The notes beneath the pieces were generated by a model. It ran no database searches, was not told where the DNA came from, and was given only the letters and a program-made list of their open reading frames with translations. From JACCZX01 sp963791315 (lineage in GTDB: Bacteria; Pseudomonadota; Gammaproteobacteria; Burkholderiales; Burkholderiaceae_F): a stretch of 64,000 nt of DNA. This document shows positions 47,729-57,366 of this stretch, one piece after another; position 1 is the stretch's first letter, and each line of letters opens with the position of its first letter. The stretch covers positions 73,903 through 137,902 of the forward strand of contig CAWBRQ010000011.1 of the NCBI GenBank assembly GCA_963791315.1. The letters are read 5' to 3'. A program made the position numbers and the translations under genes.

Positions 47729-50413
47729 CTAGCGTCGTGCCGCCGGCTTCCTTGCGCTGGACGTGCGCGCGCGGTGTTCACCACCGGCTTGCGAGCCGCA
47801 GCGCTACTCACCTTGCGCGCCGGCTTACTCGTCTTCGCCTGCGACACTGAAGTTGCGCCGGCGACCACGGCTGGCCGCACTCGCGTCTTCGACGGCTTGG
47901 CGACCGGCGCCGCTTCTACTGCGCCGTTGCTGGTCTTGCCGGCGCGTTTGGCCGGTGCTCCAGCTTTCACCGCCCGCGGCTCGAATTCGAATCCCGTAGT
48001 GCCGTCCGGTTTTTTGACCAAAAACGCCGAGAATTTTCGACGCGTCCGATTCGAAACGAATCCGCGCATCAGATCCGTTCTCCCCTCATTCAGCAGCTTC
48101 GTCATTTGCGTCGCATCGATCGGCTGCTGCAAGATAACTTTGCCCGAACGAAAATCGCAGCGCTTCTCAGCGCCGACACTGTTCTCGCACAGGTACGACA
48201 TCGGCTGCTCGAAGACGCGGCCGGCACACTTCGGGCACGGGCCGATCATCGTTGCATTTGAAAAATCGATCGGATCGGAGCTGCCGTCGTCGTTGGACTG
48301 CCCGAAGTCGAACTCAATCTTTAGTTCCGGCGTGATCTTGAGCACCGCCGAGAACGGTCGTCCCATCTTGCTGATGAAGCCATTCAGCGGACCGATCGTT
48401 CGATCGCGCAACAGCTGTTCGACTTCCTCAACCTCGAACGTGCGGCTGCCCGGATGCTTCGGCAGCGAAAACTCGCACTTCGTGCACGCGTAGCGCCGGT
48501 AGTTCTCGACGATCTTGCCTTTGCAATTGGGGCACGGCGTCGCCAGCGTTGCCGGGTCGTCGATTGGCACTGTGTTCGATTGATAGCTCTTGGCCCGGTC
48601 GACGACCTTCTTCGTCATGCCCGCAATCTCTTTCATAAAGAGATCGCGCTTTAGCTGGCCGTGCTCCATCAGCGACAGCTTGTGCTCCCACTCGCCGGTC
48701 AGTTCGGGGGCGGTCAGCTCTTCGATATCAAGACCCTTGAGCAGGGTGATCAAATCGAACGCCTTGCGTGTCGGCCGTAGGTCCTTGCCATCGCGCACCA
48801 TGTACTTTTGATCGATCAATCCTTCGATGATCTGGGAGCGTGTCGCCGGCGTGCCGAGTCCCTTGCCGACCATCGCGGCCCGCAGATCGTCGTCTTCGAT
48901 CAGCTTGCCTGCGCCTTCCATTGCGGATAGCAGCGTCGCTTCCGTGTAGCGCGCAGGCGGACGCGTTGCGAGTGCGATCGATTGCACGTCAGTCGCCTTG
49001 ACCCGCTCGCCCTGATCGATCTTGGGCAGCGACCCCTGCTCCTGCATTGCCTCGCGTCCGTAGATCGCAAGCCAGCCGGGCTCGACCAGTACTCTGCCTT
49101 CGGTCTTGAACGAATGCCCCTCGACCTCGGTGATGCGCGTCGTCACCAGATATTCGGCCGCCGGGAAAAAGATCGACAGAAAACGTTTAACGACCAGGTC
49201 GTACAGCTTCGCTTCAACCTCCGACAGGTGATTGGGTGTTTGCAGCGTCGGAATAATGGCGAAGTGGTCGGACACCTTCGTGTTGTCGAACACGCGCTTG
49301 TTCGGCTTCACCCATCCTTGCTTGACAATTTTCTTCGCGAACTCGCGGTACGGCGTCGTGCCGCCGAGTGCGTCCATCGTTTTGCGCACGATGGCGACAT
49401 AGTCTTCCGGCAACGCGCGCGAATCGGTACGCGGATAGGTCAAGACCTTGTGCCGCTCGTACAGCGCTTGCGCGATCGACAACGTGGTTTTCGCGGAGAA
49501 TCCGAATTTCGAATTCGCTTCACGCTGCAACGATGTCAGGTCGAACAGCAAAGGCGCCAGCTGCGTACTCGGCTTTGCCTCTTCCGTGGCCGTGCCAGTC
49601 TTGCCGCGGCACGCGTCGGCGATCGCGGTCGCCTTCTGTGCATCCCACAAGCGCTCGGCGCGCGCATCGACGTCATCGCTCTTCTTGAACTTCGGATCGA
49701 ACCAGCGGCCTTCGTACGTTCCGGCTTTTGCATCGAATGACGCACGTACTTCCCAGTAGTCGCGCGAAACAAACTTTCGGATCTTGTCCTCGCGCTCGAC
49801 GACAATCGCAAGCGTTGGCGTCTGGACCCGGCCGACCGTCGTCAGGTAAAACCCGCCCTCCTTGCTGTTAAACGCTGTCATCGCGCGTGTGCCGTTGATG
49901 CCGACCAGCCAGTCGGCCTCGGAGCGGCTGCGCGCGGCGTCTGCCAAGCGGCATCATCTCGTCGTCGGTTCGCAACCGCTCGAACGCTTCGCGGATCGCG
50001 GCGGGTGTCATCGACTGCAGCCAAAGACGGCGTACCGGTTGCTTCGCCTTCGCCGCCTGCACGATGTAACGAAAAATAAGCTCGCCTTCGCGCCCGGCGT
50101 CGCAGGCGTTGATCAGTTGCCCAATGTCCTTGCGCTTGATCAGTCGCATCAGCACCTTCAACCGCGCTTCGCTCCTTGCGATGGGCGCCAGATCGAAGTG
50201 CGGCGGAATGACTGGCAAGTGCGTAAAGGTCCATTTGCCGCGCTTGACGTCATACTGCTCGGGCGCGCGCAGCTCGAGCAGATGCCCAACCGCCGACGAC
50301 AGCACGTACTGATCGTTCTCGAAATAGTCCTGATGCTTGACGAAGTCACCCAGCGAACGCGCGATATCCGCGGCCACGGAAGGCTTTTCGGCGATGATCA
50401 ATGCTTTTGACAT
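47729..50413 (-). CDS. topB: DNA topoisomerase III (frameshifted)
   Basis: About 894 residues. The TOPRIM part has ALIIAEKPSVAADIARSLGD and DAGREGELIFRYIV. The catalytic tyrosine lies in YPRTDSRALPEDYV. A C4 zinc region CPNCKGKIVENYRRYACTKC follows, with further C-terminal repeats and a Lys/Ala/Pro-rich basic tail. Type IA enzymes relax and decatenate DNA by cutting one strand. The frame changes near 49955, before LVGINGTRAMTAFNSKEGGF. It changes again near 47765, where the frame ending TSSARKPAARR gives the natural TAG at 47729-47731. It is the first gene of a block conserved in Betaproteobacteria. Confidence 0.92.
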
Positions 50414-50531
50414 GAATGAAGGAGCGACCCCGAAAATGGGCCGCTCTCTAGCTTGTTCCTTTTTTCAGGATAACAACTAAATGGAAAGGGGCTGCCGGAC
50501 CGTCAATCCGGCGGCTGCGAGCAGGAGCAGC

Positions 50532-50990
50532 CTAGTGCTTTGCGCGATCGTCGCCGGCGCCGAGCAGTTCTTCCAGAAGTAACACGTCAATGTCGGCCTG
50601 CTGGCTCCACAGCACCATGAGCACGATCACCTTCAGCATGTCGAGCGAGATGGGCGTTTCATCGGTGGCCAGCGCGCGCTCAATGACGATCTCGCGCTGC
50701 GTGGGTGTCAGCTGCGAAGCCTGCTCGAGGAAACTCAGAAAACCTACCGCCTCGATTCCGAGCCGCTCGAATTCGGCGGTTGCATAAACACGAAACGCCC
50801 GCTCGCTCTCGGGGCCTACGGCGATCGATTCGGATGTAACGAGCTGCAGTCCGGACAGCCAGATGAGTGCGTCGGAAATCTCTTCGTCTTCGAATCCGGC
50901 GTCGGTCAAGCGTTTCGACAGCGACTCGGAGTCCGGGCACGCATGCAGCGCGCCATAGTTTTCGTATAGATAGACGAGGACGTCAAACAC
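50532..50990 (-). CDS. smg: Smg family protein (DUF494)
   Basis: A 152-residue protein beginning MFDVLVYLYENYGALHACPD with LTDAGFEDEEISDALIWLSG and VIERALATDETPISLDMLKV, the full-length Smg/DUF494 pattern. The gene is usually next to dprA, as here. It is linked to DNA-processing or translation genes by context only; no biochemical function is established. The 118 bases to the topB start contain only a weak hairpin. Confidence 0.9.
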   Translation of the reverse strand: MFDVLVYLYENYGALHACPDSESLSKRLTDAGFEDEEISDALIWLSGLQLVTSESIAVGPESERAFRVYATAEFERLGIEAVGFLSFLEQASQLTPTQREIVIERALATDETPISLDMLKVIVLMVLWSQQADIDVLLLEELLGAGDDRAKH

Positions 50991-51041
50991 GTGGGCGCAA
51001 TTTATGCGAGCGGTAGCGCGCTGTAAAGGGTCATAGTCGGA

Positions 51042-52142
51042 TTAACGCAACCTTTGGTATCGGTTACCCGGTAGGCGCTCAATATGTTGTGCCAGTTCGA
51101 GCTCAAGCAAAGCGCCGACCAATTCGCCGGGCTCACGGCCGCTCTGCTCGACCAGGCGCTCAAGATCGATCGGATCGTGGCCCACCAGGCCCAGGACGTC
51201 TGCATGGGCTGCGGGTTCAGCCGGGAGATCGTCGGCACGAGCAGCGCCGCGGCGCGCCAAGCCGATTTCTTCGAGTATGTCCTGGGCAGATTCGACGAGC
51301 TTGGCGCCGTCGCGTATCAGCCGATGGCAACCCTTGGACAGCGGCGAGTGAATCGAGCCCGGAACCGCGAACACTTCGCGTCCGTTGTCGGCGGCCAATC
51401 GCGCGGTGATCAGCGAGCCAGAGCGGAGCGCTGCTTCCACGACCAGCGTGCCGCGCGTCATGCCGGCGATGATGCGATTGCGGCGCGGAAAGTTGTGCGC
51501 GATGGCCGGTGTGCGCAACGCGAATTCGGAGATCACCACTCCCCGCTTTCGTATGTCGGTCGTCAATGTGCGGTTGCTCGCTGGATAAGTCACATCGACT
51601 CCGGTGCCGACCACCGCAATTGTCGAAGCGTCGCTATCGGCGGCCAGCGCACCGCGATGCGCTGCGGCGTCGATACCCAGGGCGAGCCCACTGACGACAG
51701 TGATGCCGGCCTGCGCCAGGGAACGCGCAAAGAGCTGGGCGTTTTCGCTGCCCTGCCGCGTTGCATTGCGGCTGCCGACAATCGCCAGTGAAGGTCGATT
51801 CAGCAGCTCGACTCGGCCGCTTGCAAACAAGACGAGCGGTGGGTCGGCCGTCGCGAGCAGCGCCTGTGGATAGGCAGAATCAGCCAGAGTCAGCAGTGCA
51901 TGGTCAGGCGCTGCCGCCAGCCAGTGCTCGGTGGCATCGATTGCCGCTCGCGCCTCCGCACTTGGCGGTTGCGACAACACGCGCGCAAGCGGCTCGGGAA
52001 TCGTCCGCAGCAGAGTTGTAAGCCCGGTGTCGAAGATGACCTGAGGCAGACCGAATACCGAAAGAAGCTGGCGTGCGGCGCGCGGGCCCAGGCCCGGAGT
52101 ACTGATCAGGCGCAGCCAGGCGGCGCGTTCGGCCGCCTGCAT
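51042..52142 (-). CDS. dprA: DNA-processing protein DprA
   Basis: A 366-residue protein. The ATG at 52142 (MQAAERAAWLRLISTPGLGP) starts a SAM-like helix-hairpin domain. The Rossmann core follows: LAIVGSRNATRQGSENAQLF, VVSGLALGIDAAAHRGAL, HNFPRRNRIIAGMTRGTLVV and EAALRSGSLITARLA. A C-terminal winged-helix segment ends the protein (IDLERLVEQSGREPGELVGA). DprA loads RecA on incoming single-stranded DNA during natural transformation. The frame is open upstream into the LysM gene, so an exact boundary depends on that indel. Confidence 0.92.
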   Translation of the reverse strand: MQAAERAAWLRLISTPGLGPRAARQLLSVFGLPQVIFDTGLTTLLRTIPEPLARVLSQPPSAEARAAIDATEHWLAAAPDHALLTLADSAYPQALLATADPPLVLFASGRVELLNRPSLAIVGSRNATRQGSENAQLFARSLAQAGITVVSGLALGIDAAAHRGALAADSDASTIAVVGTGVDVTYPASNRTLTTDIRKRGVVISEFALRTPAIAHNFPRRNRIIAGMTRGTLVVEAALRSGSLITARLAADNGREVFAVPGSIHSPLSKGCHRLIRDGAKLVESAQDILEEIGLARRGAARADDLPAEPAAHADVLGLVGHDPIDLERLVEQSGREPGELVGALLELELAQHIERLPGNRYQRLR

Positions 52143-52168
52143 TGTGCGTCGGGTGTATCGAGCCCGCG

Positions 52169-53420
52169 TTACTTCGCGCAGGTTGCCCAGTTCTTTGGCG
52201 CGCTCTTGCTGCGGCGACAGCCTTGTCTGATCGGGAGTGATCCCCATGCGCTCTTCTTCGCGCGCAAAGTCCACGTCGTCGCTCGGATTCGTTGCGCGGT
52301 CGCCGACCTCAACTGCCCTCGTTCCGCGCGCGATCAGCGCGTAGGAGATACCGGGAAACACTCGGAACACGAAGGCGAGTCCAATCTGCTCGTCGGGCAA
52401 CTTGATGAATTCGCGTTTGCTGGCGGTGCGATCGAGCTTCGTCTCACCTGTGCGATACAACTGCAGCACGTCACCGGTGGAAACTCCCTCGTTGCTGCCG
52501 CGGCTCAAAGTGACGATACTTCCGCCACCGGCATATCGAACGCCGTCATACATCGAAATGACACGCGCGTCGATCGGCCCATCCGGCCGCTTGGGCATGT
52601 AGGTGACGAGTTCCTGGCGTTCGACCGCTTGCAGTCGGTCGCCGACGCCGATCTCCTGCTTGCTCGAATCGATGCGCATCTTCGCGATCTCGCCGCCGCT
52701 GACCTTGTTGGCGGTGCCGAGGTAGAACGCTTCGTACGCGATCGGCTTCTTGCGGGCGGTGTCGTCCGGGTCATACAGCGGACGCAGCGGGCGGAATACG
52801 TTGTAGTTGATGACCGCATCGTCCTGGATGCCGCGTGCGTAAGCGTCGTCACCACGACCGACGAACACACGGCCTTCCTGCGTCGCAACGATGCGCGGCG
52901 AGTCCGCCAGTCCGTTGGCGTCGAGCACCAACGGCTGCGACAAAAATGGAGCGATCAGATTGTTTGGAATCGCGGAAATCGCAGTGCGCTCGTTGCCAAT
53001 GTCGCGTACGCGCGGCTCGAGCCGACCGACGCCAGGTTCGCCTTCGGCGATCTGCAGGTGGGCGCGATCGCCGTCCTTGATCAGCACCAGCGTCTGCCCT
53101 GGATAAATCAGGTGCGGGTTTTTGATCTGCGTCTTGTTCATGCCCCATAGCTCGGGCCAGCGCCACGGGCTGGTCAGATACATCCCCGACAGGCCCCATA
53201 GGGTGTCGCCGCTCTTGACGGTGTAGCGTTCGGGCGCGTTGGGTGCCAGCGCAGAAAGCGGCACTCCGGATTGCGCCACCTGGTCGGCGGTACCGCGCTG
53301 TTTGGGCGTAATCGGCAGACGCGACGCGGGGGTCGAATCCTGTGCCTGCGCGCCGCTGCCTAGTAGTGACAGCGTGAGTAGCGCGGCTGAAACGACGCCT
53401 AACTTAATGTGGGTCATCAA
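52169..53420 (-). CDS. LysM-domain peptidoglycan-binding protein
   Basis: About 417 residues with a signal peptide (ending GAQAQDS) and one LysM motif near residues 70-115 (YTVKSGDTLWGLSGMYLTSP, LWGMNKTQIKNPHLIYPGQT). A long uncharacterised domain follows that is conserved next to dprA and def in Betaproteobacteria (VYVGRGDDAYARGI-like segments, read here as VFVGRGDDAYARGI). The frame runs into dprA without a stop. One missing base just before 52171 would produce the expected TAA there, right after LGNLRE. The ATG has AGGAG 7 bases upstream. Likely a periplasmic cell-wall-associated protein. Confidence 0.82.
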
Positions 53421-53753
53421 AACTCCTGGTCACGCTGACACCGCGGAACGGAAACGAAGCCAAAGGAAGCGCTGAGCCCTTTCCCCTTGAACTTCCTGGG
53501 GCCGCGCCGATATCTAATAATGGGCTGCAAAGTTTGACCGTAATGCATTGATATAGCAACGGATGCTGCTAGGACTTCGATCCCGACTAAGCGCGATGCC
53601 AATAGTCGTAACCGACGCTACCTGGCGCGCAAGTTTGGCTGAGCCAGCGCGTTGCGGGTGCTTGAAAAGCACGCAAACTTCGGGCATTTAAGGCAGATTG
53701 AAAGCTGGCAGCGTGATTTCGGTCGGCGCAAAAACGCTCCGGGAGAGACCTCA
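53421..53753. other. Intergenic region between the LysM protein and def (333 bases)
   Basis: Divergent genes leave both sides. It must hold promoters for each, but I cannot define convincing -35/-10 pairs by eye. The def side ends with the ribosome site GGGAGAGACCTCA; the LysM side with AGGAGTTTTG. No RNA gene or repeat is seen. An open frame in it (from 53652) is only the upstream extension of def. Confidence 0.5.
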
Positions 53754-54260
53754 GTGGCACTTCTTGACATCATCGAGTACCCCGATCCACGCCTGCGAAC
53801 GGTGGCGCGGCCGGTGACTCGTTTCGACGAGAGATTGCGGCAACTCGTCGCCGACCTGGCACAGACAATGTACGCCGCGCCGGGCGTCGGTCTGGCAGCA
53901 ACGCAGGTCGATGTGCACGAACGTCTGCTGGTCGTGGATGTGTCAGAAACCAAGGATCAGCTGCACGCCCTGGTCAATCCCGAAATCGTGTGGGCGTCGG
54001 ACGAGCAGATCGAGTGCGAGGAGGGCTGTTTATCGGTACCGGGCGTCTATGACGCGGTAACTCGGCCTGCGAGGGTACGCGTGCGCGCCCAAAAGCTGGA
54101 TGGCGCTTCCTATGAGATGGATTGCGAGGGCTTGCTGGCAGTATGCGTGCAGCATGAAATGGACCACTTGGTCGGTAAGGTCTTTGTCGAATATCTGTCG
54201 CCGTTGAAGCAGGACCGAATTAAGACCCGGCTGAAAAAGCGCAAGGCGAAAGCGGCGTAG
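53754..54260 (+). CDS. def: Peptide deformylase
   Basis: A 168-residue metalloenzyme starting at a GTG (ALLDIIEYPDPRLRTVARPV), placed by the strong GGGAGAG ribosome site and family length. The three motifs are intact: GVGLAATQVDVHERL, EEGCLSVPGVYD with the metal-binding Cys, and VQHEMDHLVGKVFV with both metal His and the catalytic Glu. It removes the formyl group from new N-termini, paired with fmt encoded further on. Confidence 0.95.
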   Translation: MALLDIIEYPDPRLRTVARPVTRFDERLRQLVADLAQTMYAAPGVGLAATQVDVHERLLVVDVSETKDQLHALVNPEIVWASDEQIECEEGCLSVPGVYDAVTRPARVRVRAQKLDGASYEMDCEGLLAVCVQHEMDHLVGKVFVEYLSPLKQDRIKTRLKKRKAKAA

Positions 54261-54402
54261 TCGCGCGAGCTATTCATTGCGGCCGCACCGGCGCCGTCCA
54301 ACGCCGTCGATTGGCGCCGTGTTCGCGTCGGCCCGTCGTATCGCGCTGCGATCGTTGCGCGGCAATGGCTACATTGCGGAACCTGATACGGGGCACTAGA
54401 TC

Positions 54403-55524
54403 ATGTTGAACGTCGCGGTAGTAAGCCAATCGTGGCGCAGTTGGTGGTCGTTTTCCGTCCGGCCTTCCGGCCCAGTCTGGCTGCACCTTCTCTGGACGAT
54501 CCTATTTAACACCGCGATTGCGGCGGTGCTGACGCTGATTGCCTGGGGGTTCGTAGGTCGCGCGGATCCATGGCGGCTGCTTGGGTGGAATTTTGTGATC
54601 GCGCAGTCGATCGGCCTCACGATTCACGTCCTTTTCGACGCCGCCGGATTTCTAATCGGACGTGACCGCATCGCCGCGTTCTCCACCCTCACACGCGTGC
54701 TGTTCTTTGCCGGCATCCCGATCGTCGGCTGCCTGATCGGCTATTCGATCGGGCTAAGCCTGCTCGGCGTCGATGTCGGGCGCATCGTGCACGGCGCACC
54801 TCGGGTCGTGATCGCGATTGTTACCGTGTCGATCATTTTCTCGACGTTCTGGTATCGCTACCTGAGCGGAAGAAGTCGGCTTGCGCACGCGGAAGCTGAG
54901 AGCGCGCGCGAACGGGCACGAGTCGTCGAGCTACAGCGGCAGGCCCTTGACGCGCAGCTTCGATCGCTGCAGGCGCAAATCGAGCCGCATTTTCTATTCA
55001 ATACCCTGGCCAATGTCGTTAGCCTGATCGATAGCGCGCCCGATAATGCCCGGCTGATGCTCGAGCGCCTGATTGATCTGCTGCGCGCGTCACTGGCCGC
55101 CAGCCGTAGCGAGCGCACCACGCTTGCCCAGGAAACGGCGTTGATTGCAGCGTATCTGGACATTCTGCGTATCAGAATGGGAGAGCGGCTTTCGTACACG
55201 ATCGACGTCCCGTCTAATCTTATGAGTGCGCACATTCCACCGCTTTCACTGCAGCCGCTGGTCGAGAACTCGGTCAAGCATGGGCTCGAGCCGAAACTTG
55301 AAGGCGGTCGTGTACACCTGACGGCGAGCTCAGCCGGCGGTGTATTGCAACTCGATGTCGAGGATGACGGCCTCGGCTTTCCGCCCCACGCGGGGGGCGG
55401 TGTTGGACTCGCCAACTTGCGGCAGCGCATCGCGTCGCTGTACGGCGATCGCGGGCAGTTGGCCGTCGAGACGCTGGCGCGCGGCACACGTGTCCGAATG
55501 ACGATCCCGCTGCAGCAGGCATGA
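54403..55524 (+). CDS. LytS-type sensor histidine kinase
   Basis: A 373-residue membrane kinase with four hydrophobic segments in the first 150 residues, then a charged coiled linker (HAEAESARERARVVELQRQA). The His_kinase domain is marked by QAQIEPHFLFNTLANVVSLI, where His is phosphorylated. A GHKL ATPase follows with LQPLVENSVKHGLEPKLEGG and DDGLGFPPHAGGGVGLANLR. It is the AlgZ/LytS family that pairs with LytTR regulators, and the next gene is one, overlapping by four bases. Signal unknown. Confidence 0.9.
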   Translation: MLNVAVVSQSWRSWWSFSVRPSGPVWLHLLWTILFNTAIAAVLTLIAWGFVGRADPWRLLGWNFVIAQSIGLTIHVLFDAAGFLIGRDRIAAFSTLTRVLFFAGIPIVGCLIGYSIGLSLLGVDVGRIVHGAPRVVIAIVTVSIIFSTFWYRYLSGRSRLAHAEAESARERARVVELQRQALDAQLRSLQAQIEPHFLFNTLANVVSLIDSAPDNARLMLERLIDLLRASLAASRSERTTLAQETALIAAYLDILRIRMGERLSYTIDVPSNLMSAHIPPLSLQPLVENSVKHGLEPKLEGGRVHLTASSAGGVLQLDVEDDGLGFPPHAGGGVGLANLRQRIASLYGDRGQLAVETLARGTRVRMTIPLQQA

Positions 55525-56288
55525 AGGCGATCATTGCGGACGACGAGCCGCATTTGGCCCAATATCTGAAGGACAAACTTTCCAAGTTGTGGCCCGAGTT
55601 GCAGATTGCCGCGATTGCCGACAGCGGCCCGGCCGCCGCGGCTGCGATCGCTGAACACGCTCCGGACATCGCTTTTCTCGATATACGCATGCCGGGCGCC
55701 ACCGGACTGCAAGTCGCCGAAAAGCTCGCGCGCAGCACCACAGTGGTGTTCGTCACGGCGTATGACCAATACGCGCTCGACGCATTCGAACGCGATGCGG
55801 TCGACTACCTGCTGAAGCCAGTTACTGACGAGCGGCTGAGCCGCACGATTGAAAAGTTGAAGGCGGGCGCGCCGGCGCGCAATCTCGCGCCGTTGCTGCA
55901 GCAGCTGACCGAACACCTAGCGAGCGGTGCTCCGGCGCGCCACTTGCGCTGGATTCGCGCCAGCAAGCGTTCTGCCGAAGGAGAAATTACGCAGCAGATT
56001 CCGGTCGCCGACGTCCAGTACTTTCAGGCCGACGACAAATACACCTGCGTTTTCGCGCGCGACGGTGCCGAGCTCACCGAATGGCTGATTCGCCTGCCGC
56101 TAACCGAGCTCGGCGAGCAGCTGAACCCTAATGACTTCGCGCAGATTCACCGCTCGGTCATCGTCAATTTGAACGCCGTGGCCGCCACGCGAAGGGATCT
56201 TGCCGGCAAACTGTATGTACGGATGCGCGACACCTCGCGTGAACTACCGGTCGCGAGACAATACGTGCACCTGTTTCGGCAAATGTAA
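55521..56288 (+). CDS. LytTR-type response regulator
   Basis: A 255-residue protein. The receiver domain has ADDEPHLAQYL and phosphoacceptor Asp54 in IAFLDIRMPGATGLQ, then FVTAYDQYALDAFERDAVDY and the conserved LLKPV. The C-terminal LytTR DNA-binding domain has VADVQYFQADDKYTCVFARD and FAQIHRSVIVNLNAVAATRR. It resembles AlgR/LytR. It is translationally coupled to the kinase gene by the ATGA overlap. Confidence 0.92.
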   Translation: MKAIIADDEPHLAQYLKDKLSKLWPELQIAAIADSGPAAAAAIAEHAPDIAFLDIRMPGATGLQVAEKLARSTTVVFVTAYDQYALDAFERDAVDYLLKPVTDERLSRTIEKLKAGAPARNLAPLLQQLTEHLASGAPARHLRWIRASKRSAEGEITQQIPVADVQYFQADDKYTCVFARDGAELTEWLIRLPLTELGEQLNPNDFAQIHRSVIVNLNAVAATRRDLAGKLYVRMRDTSRELPVARQYVHLFRQM

Positions 56289-56364
56289 AGCAGGCGCACC
56301 GACGCTCGAGCGCCTGCGATTGCCGCGTTTCCGTGCATCGCTGAGAGTCTTTCTACAATCGCGC

Positions 56365-57366
56365 ATGCGAATCGTCTTTGCCGGCACGCCGGACTTTGCA
56401 GCGGCCGCCTTGGACGCCATTGTTAGCGCCGCACCCGAGGCCGGCTGGACGGTACCGTTGGTACTGACACAGCCTGACCGGCCGGCCGGTCGCGGCATGA
56501 AGCTGCAAGCCAGCCCGGTCAAACAGCGCGCGCTGGCGCACGGTCTGGAAGTTGATACGCCGTCGTCGCTGCGCAAAGGTGATTCGGCCGCGACGGCACA
56601 GGCACGGCTCAAAGCAGTTGCCTCCGACGTGCTGGTGGTGGCTGCTTACGGCTTGATATTGCCCCCTGAGGTGCTCGCTATTCCGCGCGGATTGCGTGGA
56701 GGATGGCAGCCGAAGCTTTCTGCGCTGAATATCCACGCTTCGCTGCTGCCGCGCTGGCGTGGGGCGGCGCCGGTTGCGCGCGCGATCCAGGCGGGCGACG
56801 CCGAAACCGGGATCACGATCATGCAGATGGACGCAGGCCTCGACACCGGGCCGATGCTGGCTGCCGAGAAGGTCGCAATCGCGACCGACGACACAACGGC
56901 GACGCTGACCGCGACGCTCGCGCGGATTGGAGCACGTCTTATCGTCGACGCGCTGCGCCGTATTGATCGGCTGGTGGCGACACCGCAACCTGGGGGAGCC
57001 ACATACGCCGCCAAACTCTCGAAGTCGGAGGCGTGGGTCGATTGGTCACAGCCAGCAACCGAACTCGAGCGCAAGGTGCGTGCATTCGATCCGTTTCCGG
57101 TCGCGTCGAGTTCGCTCAGTGGTGCGACGGTTCGGATCTGGCGCGCACACGCGGCCGGTAGCTCGCCGGCTGACTCGGCCGATATCGGCCTGGTTAAGTC
57201 GGCTGACGCTTCTGGAGTGCTCGTGTCGTGCGGGTTCGGCGAGTTGTTGATAAAGGAGCTGCAGCGTGCCAACGGAAAGCGGGTAGCCGCGCGCGAGTTT
57301 GTCAGCGGCTCTCTGATCAAGGTCGGCGATCGCTTCGTCAGCCCTCATACGCCTGCGCACGAGTGA
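56365..57366 (+). CDS. fmt: Methionyl-tRNA formyltransferase
   Basis: A 333-residue enzyme beginning MRIVFAGTPDFAAAALDAIV. It has the loop QPDRPAGRGMKLQASPVK, the catalytic region ALNIHASLLPRWRGAAPVAR (Asn, His) and ITIMQMDAGLDTGPML with the catalytic Asp, then a C-terminal OB-like domain (GATYAAKLSKSEAWVDWSQP). It uses 10-formyl-tetrahydrofolate to formylate initiator Met-tRNA. Upstream frame extension is ignored. Its stop overlaps the GTG of rsmB by four bases. Confidence 0.95.
   Translation: MRIVFAGTPDFAAAALDAIVSAAPEAGWTVPLVLTQPDRPAGRGMKLQASPVKQRALAHGLEVDTPSSLRKGDSAATAQARLKAVASDVLVVAAYGLILPPEVLAIPRGLRGGWQPKLSALNIHASLLPRWRGAAPVARAIQAGDAETGITIMQMDAGLDTGPMLAAEKVAIATDDTTATLTATLARIGARLIVDALRRIDRLVATPQPGGATYAAKLSKSEAWVDWSQPATELERKVRAFDPFPVASSSLSGATVRIWRAHAAGSSPADSADIGLVKSADASGVLVSCGFGELLIKELQRANGKRVAAREFVSGSLIKVGDRFVSPHTPAHE

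Noticed and set aside
50420..50520. Terminator hairpins upstream of topB
   Set aside because: Stems exist (for example GAGCGACCC/GGGCCGCTC) but the only T-rich stretch is about 13 bases away on the plus strand, where no gene ends.
54858..55916. Minus-strand ORF of 352 codons across lytS and the LytTR regulator
   Set aside because: Antisense to two intact, overlapping genes with clear kinase and regulator motifs.
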